A stretch of 64,000 nt of DNA from JAABQT01 sp035459025 (GCA_035459025.1 DATHYT010000088.1:15069-79068), one strand, 5' to 3'; counted from the first letter of the stretch, positions 33,904 through 42,832 are shown. Numbers and translations are program-made. Notes: generated from the sequence alone by a model not told the origin.

Positions 33904-33938
33904 GGCATACGGGAAACCAAGAGACTCGGGAGACAAAG

Positions 33939-34802
33939 ATGGCGCAAGGCGCAACCACCCAGCGGCAGCACTACTACGTGCCGCAGCCCATGTACTGGCC
34001 GCTGCTCGGCTCGATGTCGCTGTTTCTCATGGCGCTCGGCGGCGTGTTCGTGATGAACGCCTCGAAGGGCGGCTGGGTGCCGATCGCCGCCGGCGCCGTG
34101 CTGCTCGTCTACATGATGTTCCGCTGGTTCGGCGACGTCATCGCCGAGTCCGAGGGCGGCAAGTACCACGGCTGGGAGGACGTGTCCTTCCGCTGGGGCA
34201 TGAGCTGGTTCATCTTCTCCGAGGTGATGTTCTTCGCCGCGTTCTTCGGGGCGCTGTTCTACATCCGCGTGCTGTCGGTGCCCGACCTGGCGAGCCTCGA
34301 GCACAACGAGCTGCTGTGGCCCGATTTCAAGAGCACCTGGCCCTCGGCCGGCCCGGGCTTCGAGGAGCGTTTCTCGCCGATGGGCGCCTGGGGCCTGCCC
34401 GCGATCAACACGCTGCTGCTGCTGTCCTCCGGCGTCACTGTGACCGTCGCGCACTGGGCGCTGAAGGAGGGCAACCGCGCGATGCTGAACCTGTTCCTGT
34501 TCTTGACCATCGCGCTCGGCTTCATCTTCCTCGGCGTGCAGGCCTATGAGTACGGCCACGCCTACGCCGACCTCAACCTCAAGCTCACCACCGGCGCCTA
34601 CGGCTCGACCTTCTTCATGCTGACGGGCTTCCACGGCTTCCACGTCACCGTCGGCGCGATCATGCTGTCGGTGATCTTCGCGCGCTGCCTGAAGGGACAC
34701 TTCAAGCCCGACCATCACTTCGCGTTCGAGGCCGTGGCCTGGTACTGGCACTTCGTCGACGTGGTGTGGCTGGGGTTGTTCATTTTCGTGTACTGGCTGT
34801 AA
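33939..34802 (+). CDS. ctaE: Cytochrome c oxidase subunit III
   Basis: Product 287 aa, seven membrane helices. Family marks: SWFIFSEVMFFAAFFGALFY, the LLSSGVTVTVAHWAL segment, the FLGVQAYEYGHAYADL glutamate region and the C-terminal WYWHFVDVVWLGLF. ATG at 33939 with AGGAGA-like site GGGAGACAAAG. It ends at 34802 and faces DUF2909 across copy 2 of the palindromic element. Confidence 0.97.
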   Translation: MAQGATTQRQHYYVPQPMYWPLLGSMSLFLMALGGVFVMNASKGGWVPIAAGAVLLVYMMFRWFGDVIAESEGGKYHGWEDVSFRWGMSWFIFSEVMFFAAFFGALFYIRVLSVPDLASLEHNELLWPDFKSTWPSAGPGFEERFSPMGAWGLPAINTLLLLSSGVTVTVAHWALKEGNRAMLNLFLFLTIALGFIFLGVQAYEYGHAYADLNLKLTTGAYGSTFFMLTGFHGFHVTVGAIMLSVIFARCLKGHFKPDHHFAFEAVAWYWHFVDVVWLGLFIFVYWL

Positions 34803-34846
34803 GGCTGGCAGGCGACGAAGCAGGCGTCGTCGCGGGTTTTCGCCTT

Positions 34847-34930
34847 TAAATACATCTCGGCTTTTTTGGCGGGAAGATTCACCCCGCCAAAAAAGCCGAG
34901 ACCTATGAAGATCAAACCCGGGCTCCGACG
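34847..34930. repeat. Palindromic intergenic element, copy 2
   Basis: Perfect 19-bp stem (34855-34873 with 34883-34901) around the 9-nt loop AAGATTCAC, the reverse complement of the loop in copy 1 at 1176-1184. Left and right flanks run in the same direction as in copy 1. One stem pair differs (C-G in copy 1, T-A here), a compensated change. It also lies between convergent genes (ctaE and DUF2909). The rest of the 154-bp gap holds no gene. Confidence 0.85.
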
Positions 34931-34956
34931 CGTTTGCGTCGCCTGCCCCCGACGGT

Positions 34957-35151
34957 TCACAGCCGCGCCGGCACAAATCCGAAGTAGTACGCAACCATCA
35001 GGAACACGAACAGTCCTACGGACAGCCCGACGCGCACCGCGAGCGCCTTCACCGCGCGCTTGGAGTCGCTGCGGTCGTGGAACACGAAGTACAGCCCCGA
35101 CGCCAGGCTGAGGACGATCAGGACGAACACGGCAAGCACCAGATAGCGCAT
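34957..35151 (-). CDS. DUF2909 twin-transmembrane protein
   Basis: Product 64 aa with two membrane helices (RYLVLAVFVLIVLSLASGLYFVF and VGLSVGLFVFLMVAYYFGF) and the linker HDRSDSKRAVKAL typical of DUF2909. The family is often found beside cytochrome oxidase genes. ATG at 35151 lies in the same CATG tetranucleotide as the surF1 ATG on the other strand; its AAGGAG site is inside surF1. Confidence 0.8.
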   Translation of the reverse strand: MRYLVLAVFVLIVLSLASGLYFVFHDRSDSKRAVKALAVRVGLSVGLFVFLMVAYYFGFVPARL

Positions 35152-35794
35152 GATTTCAGGATACTCCTTCCGGCCGCGCGCCTGGGCCTTCGCCCTCGCC
35201 GTGGCCGGCTGCGCCGCGGGCATCGCGCTCGGCAACTGGCAGGCGGGCCGGGCGGCGGAGAAGCGCGCCGCGGCGGTGGCCGAGAAGCGGCTGCAGCTGC
35301 GCGGCGAGTTCCTCGAGCGCTACACGGTGCTCCTCGACAACAAGGTGTTTCGCGGCCGCGTGGGCTACCACGTGGTGCAGCCGCTGAAGCTGGCCGACGG
35401 CCGGCACGTGCTCGTCAACCGCGGCTGGATCGCGGCGCCCGCGCACCGCGAGCGGCTGCCGCAGATCCGCACCCCGGCCGGGGCGCACGAGGTCGAGGGG
35501 CGCGTGCTGGAGCACTTCCCGCGTGCCTACGACCCTACGGACGCGCCGCCCTCGGGGCGCGTGTGGCAGAACGTCGAGCTGACGACCTTCGCCGCCTGGT
35601 CGGGGCTCAGGCTCGAGCCCTACGTGCTCGAGCAGCATTCGCCGTTTCCGGACGGCCTCACGCGCAACTGGCCGCCGCCCGACTCGGGCGCCGACAAGAA
35701 CGAGAGCTACGCGCTGCAGTGGTACACGCTCGCCGCGCTCGCCGTGGTGCTGTTCCTGGTGCTGTCCGTGCGCCGTGCGCCTCCTGCCGTCTGA
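35150..35794 (+). CDS. SURF1-family cytochrome oxidase assembly protein
   Basis: Product 214 aa. N-terminal helix (residues 12-28), conserved GNWQAGRAAEKRAA, periplasmic core with the LDNKVFRGRVGYHVVQPL and LVNRGWIAA motifs, and a C-terminal helix (ALQWYTLAALAVVLFLVLSVR). SURF1 helps insert heme a into subunit I. Its start overlaps the DUF2909 start on the opposite strand. The last 20 bp overlap the SCO-like gene. Confidence 0.93.
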   Translation: MISGYSFRPRAWAFALAVAGCAAGIALGNWQAGRAAEKRAAAVAEKRLQLRGEFLERYTVLLDNKVFRGRVGYHVVQPLKLADGRHVLVNRGWIAAPAHRERLPQIRTPAGAHEVEGRVLEHFPRAYDPTDAPPSGRVWQNVELTTFAAWSGLRLEPYVLEQHSPFPDGLTRNWPPPDSGADKNESYALQWYTLAALAVVLFLVLSVRRAPPAV

Positions 35795-36323
35795 CCCGCT
35801 GAAGCGCGGCCGCGTCAAGCTCGCGCTGCTCGGGCTGTTCTTCGCCGCGCCGTTCGCCCTGGCGTGGCTCGCGTACTGGCTCGACTGGGCGCCGGGGACG
35901 ACCTCCAACTACGGCGAGCTGATCAGCCCGCCGCTGCCGCTCGCCGGTGCGCCGCTCGAGCGGCTGCGCGGCAAGTGGGTGCTGGTCACGCTCGACGGCG
36001 CGGCCTGCGATGCCTACTGCGAGCGCAAGCTCTACTTCATGCGCCAGCTGCGCCGCGCGCAGGGCAAGAACCAGGAGCGCGTCGAGCGGCTGTGGCTGCT
36101 CACGAGCGGCACGCGGCCGGGACCGAAGCTGTTGCAGGCGATCGAGGGCACGCACGTCGAGCCCGCGGGCACGCTTGCGGCGCGCTTCCCGGGCGCGGTC
36201 AGCGACCATATCTACGTCGTCGATCCCCTCGGCAACCTGATGATGCGCTACCCGCGCGAGCCGGATCCGTCGCGCATGCTCAAGGACCTGCAGCGTTTGC
36301 TGAAGGTGTCGGGGATCGGGTGA
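35775..36323 (+). CDS. SCO1/SenC-like thioredoxin-fold protein
   Basis: Product 182 aa. One membrane helix (residues 15-35) then a thioredoxin-like domain with a C-x3-C pair (GAACDAYCERK) in the position of the SCO copper-binding CPDVC. The end of the domain reads YVVDPLGNLMMRYPREPDP, close to SCO proteins. Likely a copper or thiol-redox factor for CuA in subunit II. GTG at 35775 overlaps surF1. Its last 44 bp overlap the 3' end of the RND gene on the other strand. Confidence 0.78.
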   Translation: MRLLPSDPLKRGRVKLALLGLFFAAPFALAWLAYWLDWAPGTTSNYGELISPPLPLAGAPLERLRGKWVLVTLDGAACDAYCERKLYFMRQLRRAQGKNQERVERLWLLTSGTRPGPKLLQAIEGTHVEPAGTLAARFPGAVSDHIYVVDPLGNLMMRYPREPDPSRMLKDLQRLLKVSGIG

Positions 36324-39300
36324 GGCCGGGCCGCGCGCGCGGCCGATGCACCAGCAGGTAAATCGACGGGATGAGCAGCAGGCTGACGAACATCGAGAAC
36401 AGCAGCCCGAACACCATGCACACGGCCAGCGGCCGCAGCATCTCCGAGCCCTCGCCGACGCCGAGCGCCAGCGGCGACATGCCGACCACCGTGGTGAGCG
36501 TGGTCATCAGGATCGGCCGCAGGCGCAGGCGCGCCGATTCGACGATCGCCTCGACGAGCGCGCGGCCACGCTGGCGCAGCAGCTCGATGTACTCGACGAG
36601 CACGATGGCGTTGTTCACCACCACGCCGATCAGCATGATGATGCCGAGCCATACCGGCATCGAGAGCGGCAGCCCGGTGGCGACGAGGCCGATCACCACG
36701 CCGATCAGCGCGAACGGCACGCCGAGCATGATGATGGCGGGATTGCGCAGCGACTCGTACTGCACCGCCATCACCACGAAGACCAGGAACAGCGCGAGCG
36801 AGGCGAGCGTGGCGACCAGCACGTTGCCCTTGCGCAGGCTGTCGTAGGCGCCGCCGAAATACAGCGAGTATCCCGGCGGCAGCTCGACGCCGCGCAGGTC
36901 CCGGCGCAGGTCGCGCACCACCTCGCCCAGTGGCAGCTCGCCGGTGAGCGCGGCGCTCACCTCGACGATGCGGCGCTGGTTCTCGCGCCGGATTTCGGTG
37001 GGCGCCACCACCAGCTCGGCGCGCGCCACGTCGCCCAGGTACACGGCGGGGCGGCCGCCCTGCGCGCCGAACAGCAGGATCGCCTCCATCGCCGCCGGGC
37101 TGTCGATCGTGCCCCGCGGCAGGCGCACGCGCACGTCGTAGGCGCGGTCGGCCTCGATGAAGTTGCTCACCACGACGCCGTCGAGCGCCACGCGCAGCGC
37201 GCGCCCGACCTGCGCCACGTCCACGCCGAGCTCGGCGGCGCGCGTGCGGTCCAGGCGCACCGCGAACTCCTGGCGCTGCTCTTCGGCCGAGTGCTTGGCG
37301 TTCCTCAGCCCCGGGCGGTCGCGCAGGCGCTCGAGCAGCCGGTCGCCGATCGAGGCCAGCACCGCGAGCTCGGGTCCCATCACGCGCACGCTGATGTCCT
37401 CGTCGGCGCGCGACACGCGCACGCCGCGGATGCCCGAAGGGCGCGCGAGCACCTTGACGCCGGCGAGCTGCTCGGCGGCCACCGCGCGCGAGAAGCCGCT
37501 CACCCATTGCTCCACGCTCTTTCCGCGCTCATCGACCGGCACCAGCTGGATGCCGAGCGTGCTGCGGTTGGGGCGCTCGCGCTGCGTGCGCCCGAAGATC
37601 GAGCCGCCGGCGATCACCGAGATGCCCTCGACGCCGCCCTGGGCGCGCGCCAGCTTCTCCAGCAGGCGCACCGTGTCGTCCATCTGCTGGAGCGCGCCGC
37701 CGGGATCGGTGTAGACCTGCACCTGCACGCGGCCGTCGTCCATCGCCGGCAGGAACGCCTGCTTGCCGGTGAACTGGAGGAAGAGCGCGCCGAACCCGGT
37801 GAGCAGCGCCAGCGCGGCGGCCACCACCAGCCAGGGCGCCTTGAGCAGCGCGGCCACGGCGGGCACGTACAGGCGCTGCGCGGTACCGACGAACGCCTGC
37901 ACGGCGCGCGTGACGCGCGAGGGCGCGGGCGGCCGGCCGCGCGCGGCGAGCGCCGGCACCAGCGTCACCGCCACCACCAGCGAGGCGACGATCGAGGCGG
38001 TGATGGTGAAGATCAGCTCGCGAAACAGCAGCCCCACCAGCCCGCTGATGAACAGGAACGGCAGCACCGCGGCGAGGTTGGTGCTGGTGGCGGCGATGAT
38101 CGGGCTGGTCACCTCGGCAGCGGCGTTCTCGGCGGCCTCGACGCCGGACTCGCCCTCGCGCTGGTGGCGCTCGATGTTCTCCAGCATGACGATGGTGTTG
38201 TCCACCAGCATGCCGACGCCGAGCGCGAGCCCGCCGAGCGTCATCAGGTTCAGCGACAGCCCGCCGAGCGCCATGATGACGAAGGCGATCATGATCGAGA
38301 TCGGGATCGCGCTGCCGATGATCAGCGTCCCGCGCACGCTGCCGAGAAAGGCGTACACCACCAGCATCGCCAGCACCGCGCCGGCGAGCGCGGCAAGGGT
38401 CGCATTGTCGAGCGACTGGCGCACGTACACCGCCTGGTTCGAGACCAGGTCGACCTGCACGTCCTCGGGCACGAGGCGCCGCTCGTGCAGCTCGGCGATG
38501 CGCGCGTTCACCATGTCGGCGACGTCCACGGTGTTGGCGGTCGGCTGCTTCTGCACCGACACGCGCACGCCCGGCGTGCCGTTGTAGCGCACCCGGATGC
38601 GCTCGTCCTCGTGCGTGTCGATGACCTGCGCGAGCTCCGAGAGCGGCACCGACTCGCCGCCCGGCAGCCGGATCGGCAGCGCGCCGAGCGCGGCCACGCT
38701 TTGCAGGCGCCCGGCGGTGCGGCTGGTGTACTCCTGGCCGGACATGCGCAGGCGCCCGGCGGGCGAGTCGAGGTTGCCGCGCTCGATCGCCTGCACGATC
38801 GCCTCGACCGAGAGCCCGAGGCCGGCGAGGCGCCGCTGGTCAGGCAGCACGTGCACCTCGCGCACCAGGCCGCCGCCGACCTCGACCGCGGCGACGCCGG
38901 GCAGGTTGAGGAAGAACTTGGCGAACACGTCGTCGGTCCAGGTGCGCAGCTCCGTCATGCCGCGCAGGGGCGACGAGACGACGAACTCCATCACGGGAAT
39001 CTGCGAAGGATCGCGCTTGAAAATGATCGGCGGATCGATGGTCGCCGGCAGGAAGCGCTTGGCGCGGTCGAGGCGCGTGCTCGCGTCGCGCAGCGCCACG
39101 TCGATGTCCTTGCCGTAGTCGAAGTACAGCTCCAGCTCGGAGGTGCCCTCGAGCGTGGTCGACTCGACGCCGCTCGAATCCTCGGTGATCGCGAGCTGCT
39201 CCTCGATCTGGCGCGTGACCTGGTCTTCCATGATGTTCGCGGGCACCGCGGGGTCGAGGATGCGCACGCCGATCTCGGGGTAGATCAGCTGCGGCAGCAG

Positions 39301-39414
39301 GTCGATCGACAGGCGGCTGAGCGCGAACAGCCCGAGCACGATGGCGGTAAGGGTGAGCATCAGCGTGCTCACCGGGTGGTGGATGCACCAGACCGCGATG
39401 CCGCCGCGGCGCAT
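36280..39414 (-). CDS. RND-family efflux transporter permease
   Basis: Product 1044 aa, twelve predicted helices with two large periplasmic loops. First helix at residues 10-28, the TM4 proton-relay segment GGLALGVGMLVDNTIVMLEN (VDN in place of the VDD of AcrB), and the C-terminal repeat VWLGIIMLIGVVVNNAIVLVEY. VDN is common in the SwrC/MdtBC-like branch rather than in heavy-metal CusA pumps. Substrate unknown. It is transcribed after the adaptor gene (3-bp gap). No TolC-type outer membrane gene is adjacent. Confidence 0.93.
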   Translation of the reverse strand: MRRGGIAVWCIHHPVSTLMLTLTAIVLGLFALSRLSIDLLPQLIYPEIGVRILDPAVPANIMEDQVTRQIEEQLAITEDSSGVESTTLEGTSELELYFDYGKDIDVALRDASTRLDRAKRFLPATIDPPIIFKRDPSQIPVMEFVVSSPLRGMTELRTWTDDVFAKFFLNLPGVAAVEVGGGLVREVHVLPDQRRLAGLGLSVEAIVQAIERGNLDSPAGRLRMSGQEYTSRTAGRLQSVAALGALPIRLPGGESVPLSELAQVIDTHEDERIRVRYNGTPGVRVSVQKQPTANTVDVADMVNARIAELHERRLVPEDVQVDLVSNQAVYVRQSLDNATLAALAGAVLAMLVVYAFLGSVRGTLIIGSAIPISIMIAFVIMALGGLSLNLMTLGGLALGVGMLVDNTIVMLENIERHQREGESGVEAAENAAAEVTSPIIAATSTNLAAVLPFLFISGLVGLLFRELIFTITASIVASLVVAVTLVPALAARGRPPAPSRVTRAVQAFVGTAQRLYVPAVAALLKAPWLVVAAALALLTGFGALFLQFTGKQAFLPAMDDGRVQVQVYTDPGGALQQMDDTVRLLEKLARAQGGVEGISVIAGGSIFGRTQRERPNRSTLGIQLVPVDERGKSVEQWVSGFSRAVAAEQLAGVKVLARPSGIRGVRVSRADEDISVRVMGPELAVLASIGDRLLERLRDRPGLRNAKHSAEEQRQEFAVRLDRTRAAELGVDVAQVGRALRVALDGVVVSNFIEADRAYDVRVRLPRGTIDSPAAMEAILLFGAQGGRPAVYLGDVARAELVVAPTEIRRENQRRIVEVSAALTGELPLGEVVRDLRRDLRGVELPPGYSLYFGGAYDSLRKGNVLVATLASLALFLVFVVMAVQYESLRNPAIIMLGVPFALIGVVIGLVATGLPLSMPVWLGIIMLIGVVVNNAIVLVEYIELLRQRGRALVEAIVESARLRLRPILMTTLTTVVGMSPLALGVGEGSEMLRPLAVCMVFGLLFSMFVSLLLIPSIYLLVHRPRARPGLTRSPTPSANAAGP

Positions 39415-39417
39415 GCG

Positions 39418-40476
39418 CTAGCCCGAGCGCTCGGCGCGCGGCGTGACGGGCTTCACGCGCTGCCCGGCGCTAAGGCCGAGAAAGCCCTTCACCACCACTT
39501 GCGCGCCGCGCTCGATCCCGTCGCGGATCTCGACGCGGTCGGCGAGCCTGAGGCCGCTCGCCACGCCGGTGCGGCGCACGGTGCCGTCGGTATCCTGGTA
39601 GACGTAGACGAACTCGCCGTCGACGTCGCGCTGCAGCGCGGCGAGCGGCACGACCAGCTGCTCGGTGGCGCCGGTGGAGAGCACCACGCGGCAGAACTGG
39701 CCGGCGCGCGCGCCCGGCGGCACCGGGTAGAGCGCGACTTCGACGCGCCCGGTGCGCGTCGCCGGATCGATCGCGGGATGGATGCGCACGATCTTGCCCG
39801 GGTGCAGCTTCTCGCCCAGCGCGTCGATGCGCACCTCGGCCTTGTCACCGACCGACAGGTACGGCATCACCAGCTCCGAGACGTTGACGTCGGTGACCAG
39901 CTGCGAGGGGTCGATGACGGTGAGCAGGTGCGTGTGCAGCGGCGTGACGTTGCCGGGCTCGACCAGGCGCCGCGCCACCACACCGGCAAACGGGGCGGCG
40001 ATGGTCATGCGCTGCACGCGGGTCTCGAGCAGGCGTACCTGCGCGCGCGCGATCTCGAGCGCGGTCGCCGCGCGCGATACCGCGTCGTCGCTGACGAAGC
40101 CCTTTTCCTTCAGCTGCCGGCTGCGCTCGTGGTCGAGCTCGGCCTGGTTCAGCGTGGCGCTCGCCTTGTCGAGCTCGGCACGCAGGATGCGGTCGTCGTA
40201 GCGCACCAGCACCTCGCCCGCGCCGACGCGGTCGCCCTCGCGCACGCGCACCTCGGTGAGGCGCCCCTCCTCCTGGTTGAGCAGACGCACCTCGCGCACC
40301 GCGCGCAGGCTGCCGGCACGGTCAGCGGTGTAGGACAGGCGCCCGGGCGCGGCCGCGGCCAGCTCGACCAGGTGCGCGCGCGGCGCGCTCGCGGCGGGCT
40401 TGCTGTTGGTCTCCGCGCCGCAGCCCGCGAGCGTGGCGAGCGCAGCGGAGAGCAGCCCGAGTCCCTTGATCCACAT
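39418..40476 (-). CDS. RND efflux periplasmic adaptor (membrane fusion lipoprotein)
   Basis: Product 352 aa. Lipoprotein signal peptide ending in the lipobox LAGC (Cys near residue 19), barrel-sandwich/lipoyl segments EGRLTEVRVREGDRVGAGEVLVRY and RMTIAAPFAGVVARRLVEPG around a coiled-coil hairpin (LDKASATLNQAELDHERSRQL), then a beta-barrel domain. It pairs with the downstream permease. ATG at 40476 sits six bases after a minus-strand TAGAAT. Divergent from ctaB. Confidence 0.92.
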   Translation of the reverse strand: MWIKGLGLLSAALATLAGCGAETNSKPAASAPRAHLVELAAAAPGRLSYTADRAGSLRAVREVRLLNQEEGRLTEVRVREGDRVGAGEVLVRYDDRILRAELDKASATLNQAELDHERSRQLKEKGFVSDDAVSRAATALEIARAQVRLLETRVQRMTIAAPFAGVVARRLVEPGNVTPLHTHLLTVIDPSQLVTDVNVSELVMPYLSVGDKAEVRIDALGEKLHPGKIVRIHPAIDPATRTGRVEVALYPVPPGARAGQFCRVVLSTGATEQLVVPLAALQRDVDGEFVYVYQDTDGTVRRTGVASGLRLADRVEIRDGIERGAQVVVKGFLGLSAGQRVKPVTPRAERSG

Positions 40477-40482
40477 GATAAA

Positions 40483-40488
40483 ATTCTA
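40483..40488 (-). promoter_or_regulatory. Putative leaderless -10 (TAGAAT) for the RND adaptor gene
   Basis: Minus-strand TAGAAT followed by TTTATC and the ATG at 40476. Placement predicts transcription from the start codon. No Shine-Dalgarno is present. Confidence 0.5.
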
Positions 40489-40508
40489 CGCTTTCTGCGG
40501 CCGCCGTC

Positions 40509-41396
40509 GTGACCACCCTCGCACTCCCCGCCGACTTCGTGCAGCGCGCCCGGGCCTTCTATGCCCTGACCAAGCCGCGCGTGGTGTCGTTGATCGTGTT
40601 CACCGCAGTGATCGGCATGTTTCTCGCCGCGCCCGGCATGGTCGAGCCGCGCGTGCTGCTTGCCGGCACCTTCGGCATCGCCCTGGTGGCGGGCGCCGCC
40701 GCGGCGGTGAACTGCCTGGTGGAGCAGAATGTGGATGCGCTCATGCTGCGCACGCGCTGGCGGCCGCTGCCGAGCGGCGAGCTCACCAGCCTGCAGACGC
40801 TCGCTTTCGCCGGGGTGGTCGGCGGGCTCGGGCTGTGGCTCCTGGCGCACTTCGTCAATGCGCTCACCATGTGGCTCACGCTCGCCACGTTCGTCGGCTA
40901 CGCCGTCGTCTACACCGTGATCCTGAAGCCGCTCACGCCGCAGAACATCGTCATCGGCGGCGCTTCGGGCGCGATGCCGCCGGTGCTCGGCTGGGCCGCG
41001 GTGACGGGCGAGGTCACGCCCGAGGCGATGGCGCTTTTTCTCATCATCTTCGCCTGGACGCCGCCGCACTTCTGGGCGCTGGCGCTCTACCGCACCGAGG
41101 ACTACGCGCGCGCCGGGCTGCCGATGCTGCCGGTGACGCACGGCGCGCGCTACACGCGCCTGCAGGTGCTGCTCTATACGCTGATCCTGTTTGGCGTGTC
41201 GCTGCTGCCGTTCGCCATGCGCATGAGCGGCTGGCTCTACCTCGCCGCGGCGCTGGCGCTGGGCGGCGTGTTCATCGCCTACGCACTGCGCATCTACTTC
41301 GACTACAGCGACGCGCTCGCGCGGCGCACCTTCCGCTACTCCATCTTCTACCTGGCGCTCCTCTTTGCCGCGCTTCTGGTCGATCATCATCTGTAG
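40509..41396 (+). CDS. ctaB: Protoheme IX farnesyltransferase (heme O synthase)
   Basis: Product 295 aa, UbiA-type polyprenyltransferase with about nine helices. First Asp-rich motif N-x3-D-x2-M (NCLVEQNVDALMLRTRWRPL) and the second motif near YRTEDYARAGLPMLPVT. Converts heme b to heme o for the oxidase. GTG at 40509. It follows the RND pair, and no ctaA (heme A synthase) gene is present in this window. The last 32 bp overlap sco. Confidence 0.95.
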   Translation: MTTLALPADFVQRARAFYALTKPRVVSLIVFTAVIGMFLAAPGMVEPRVLLAGTFGIALVAGAAAAVNCLVEQNVDALMLRTRWRPLPSGELTSLQTLAFAGVVGGLGLWLLAHFVNALTMWLTLATFVGYAVVYTVILKPLTPQNIVIGGASGAMPPVLGWAAVTGEVTPEAMALFLIIFAWTPPHFWALALYRTEDYARAGLPMLPVTHGARYTRLQVLLYTLILFGVSLLPFAMRMSGWLYLAAALALGGVFIAYALRIYFDYSDALARRTFRYSIFYLALLFAALLVDHHL

Positions 41397-41943
41397 CCTG
41401 CTCGCCGCCTGCGACGCCGGCGCGCCCAAGTTCAAGAGCACCGACATCACCGGCGTCGAGTACGGCCGGACGCTCGCGCTGACCGATCATCACGGCAAGG
41501 CGCGCAACCTCGCCGATTTCCGCGGCAAGGCAGTGGTTCTGTTCTTCGGCTTCGTCAGCTGCCCGGACGTGTGCCCGACGACGCTCGCCGACATGGCGCA
41601 GGTCATGAAGAAGCTCGGCCCCGAGGCCGCGCGCGTGCAGGTGCTGTTCGTCACGGTGGACCCGGAGCGCGACACGGGCGCGGTGCTGGCGAAGTACGTG
41701 CCGGCGTTCCATCCGGACTTCCTCGGCCTGCGCGGCGACCTCGAGGCGACGCGCGCCGTAGCGAAGGAGTTCAAGGTGTACTTCGAGAAGCGAGCGGGCG
41801 AGACCCCGGGGTCGTATTCCGTGGACCACAGCGCGCAGAGCTACGTCATCGACCCGCAGGGGCGGCTGCGCCTGTTCGTGCGGCACGAGCGCATTGCCGA
41901 GGACCTCGCGCCGGACCTGCGCGCGCTGCTCGGCGCGAGCTAG
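41365..41943 (+). CDS. SCO family copper chaperone lipoprotein
   Basis: Product 192 aa. N-terminal lipobox (CSLLAACDAG), then a thioredoxin fold with the copper motif CPDVCP and the conserved His in VDHSAQSYVIDP. Delivers copper to CuA or reduces its cysteines. The TTG at 41365 lies inside ctaB (32-bp overlap); it is the only start that keeps the signal sequence. This is a second SCO-like gene, besides the one at 35775. Confidence 0.9.
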   Translation: MPRFWSIIICSLLAACDAGAPKFKSTDITGVEYGRTLALTDHHGKARNLADFRGKAVVLFFGFVSCPDVCPTTLADMAQVMKKLGPEAARVQVLFVTVDPERDTGAVLAKYVPAFHPDFLGLRGDLEATRAVAKEFKVYFEKRAGETPGSYSVDHSAQSYVIDPQGRLRLFVRHERIAEDLAPDLRALLGAS

Positions 41944-41950
41944 GCGCGGC

Positions 41951-42832
41951 ATGGAGTTCAAGGACTACTACCAGACGCTCGGTGTCGGCCAAGACGCCTC
42001 GGCGGACGAGATCCGCAAGGCGTTCCGCAAGCTTGCGCGCAAGTACCACCCCGACGTGAGCAAGGAGGCGGGCGCCGAGGCGCGCATGAAGGAGGTGAAC
42101 GAGGCTTACGCGGTGCTCTCCGACCCCGAGAAGCGCGCCGCCTACGACCAGCTCGGCCGCGGTTATCAGCCGGGACAGGAATTCCGGCCACCGCCCGACT
42201 GGGACGCGGGGTTCGAGTTCTCGCACCACGACATGCCGGGCGGGGACTTCAGCGACTTCTTCTCGGAGCTGTTCGGCCGCATGGGCGCGCGCGCACACGG
42301 TCAGGATCACTTCGCCAAGGTGCTGCTCGACGTGGAGGATGCCTTCCACGGCGCCGAGCGCCAGATCCAGCTGCGCGTGCCTCAGGTCGACGCGCGCGGT
42401 CGCGTCGCGCTCGAGACGCGCACGCTCAACGTGAAGATCCCCAAGGGGGTGCGCGCAGGCCAGCTCATCCGCCTCGCGGGGCAGGGGGCAGGCGGCGACC
42501 TGCTGCTCGAAGTGCACTTCAAGCCGCATCCGCGCTACCGCGTCGAAGGCCGCGACCTGCACGTCGACCTGCCGGTCGCGCCCTGGGAGGCGGCGCTCGG
42601 CGCGGTGGTGAGGGTCGAGGCGCCGGGCGGGGCGCTCAACGTGCGCATCCCGGCGGGCGCGCAGAGCGGGCGCGTGCTGCGCGTGCGCGGCAAGGGCATC
42701 CCCGCCGCAACGCCGGGCGACCTGCTGCTCGCGATCCGCGTGGTCCTGCCGAGCGCCGATGCGCCTAAGGCACGCGAGCTCTACGAGCAGATGGCGCGCG
42801 ACCTCGCTTTCGATCCACGGGCCCAGCCATGA
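41951..42832 (+). CDS. cbpA: DnaJ-like co-chaperone (CbpA)
   Basis: Product 293 aa. J domain at residues 5-68 with the HPD motif (ARKYHPDVS), a Gly/Phe region (GFEFSHHDMPGGDFSDFFSE), and two C-terminal substrate-binding barrels (LNVKIPKGVRAGQLIRLAGQG). No zinc-finger, so it is CbpA-like rather than DnaJ. It stimulates DnaK. Followed by a CbpM-type modulator in an ATGA overlap and facing rpoH. Confidence 0.93.
   Translation: MEFKDYYQTLGVGQDASADEIRKAFRKLARKYHPDVSKEAGAEARMKEVNEAYAVLSDPEKRAAYDQLGRGYQPGQEFRPPPDWDAGFEFSHHDMPGGDFSDFFSELFGRMGARAHGQDHFAKVLLDVEDAFHGAERQIQLRVPQVDARGRVALETRTLNVKIPKGVRAGQLIRLAGQGAGGDLLLEVHFKPHPRYRVEGRDLHVDLPVAPWEAALGAVVRVEAPGGALNVRIPAGAQSGRVLRVRGKGIPAATPGDLLLAIRVVLPSADAPKARELYEQMARDLAFDPRAQP

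Noticed and set aside
36346..40512. A 1388-codon open frame on the plus strand opposite the RND permease and adaptor
   Set aside because: It is antisense to two conserved proteins and its translation is His/Arg/Gln-rich low-complexity sequence, typical of the GC-rich shadow of real genes. The same applies to other long antisense frames, e.g. 47538-50033 beyond mutM and 61062-63713.
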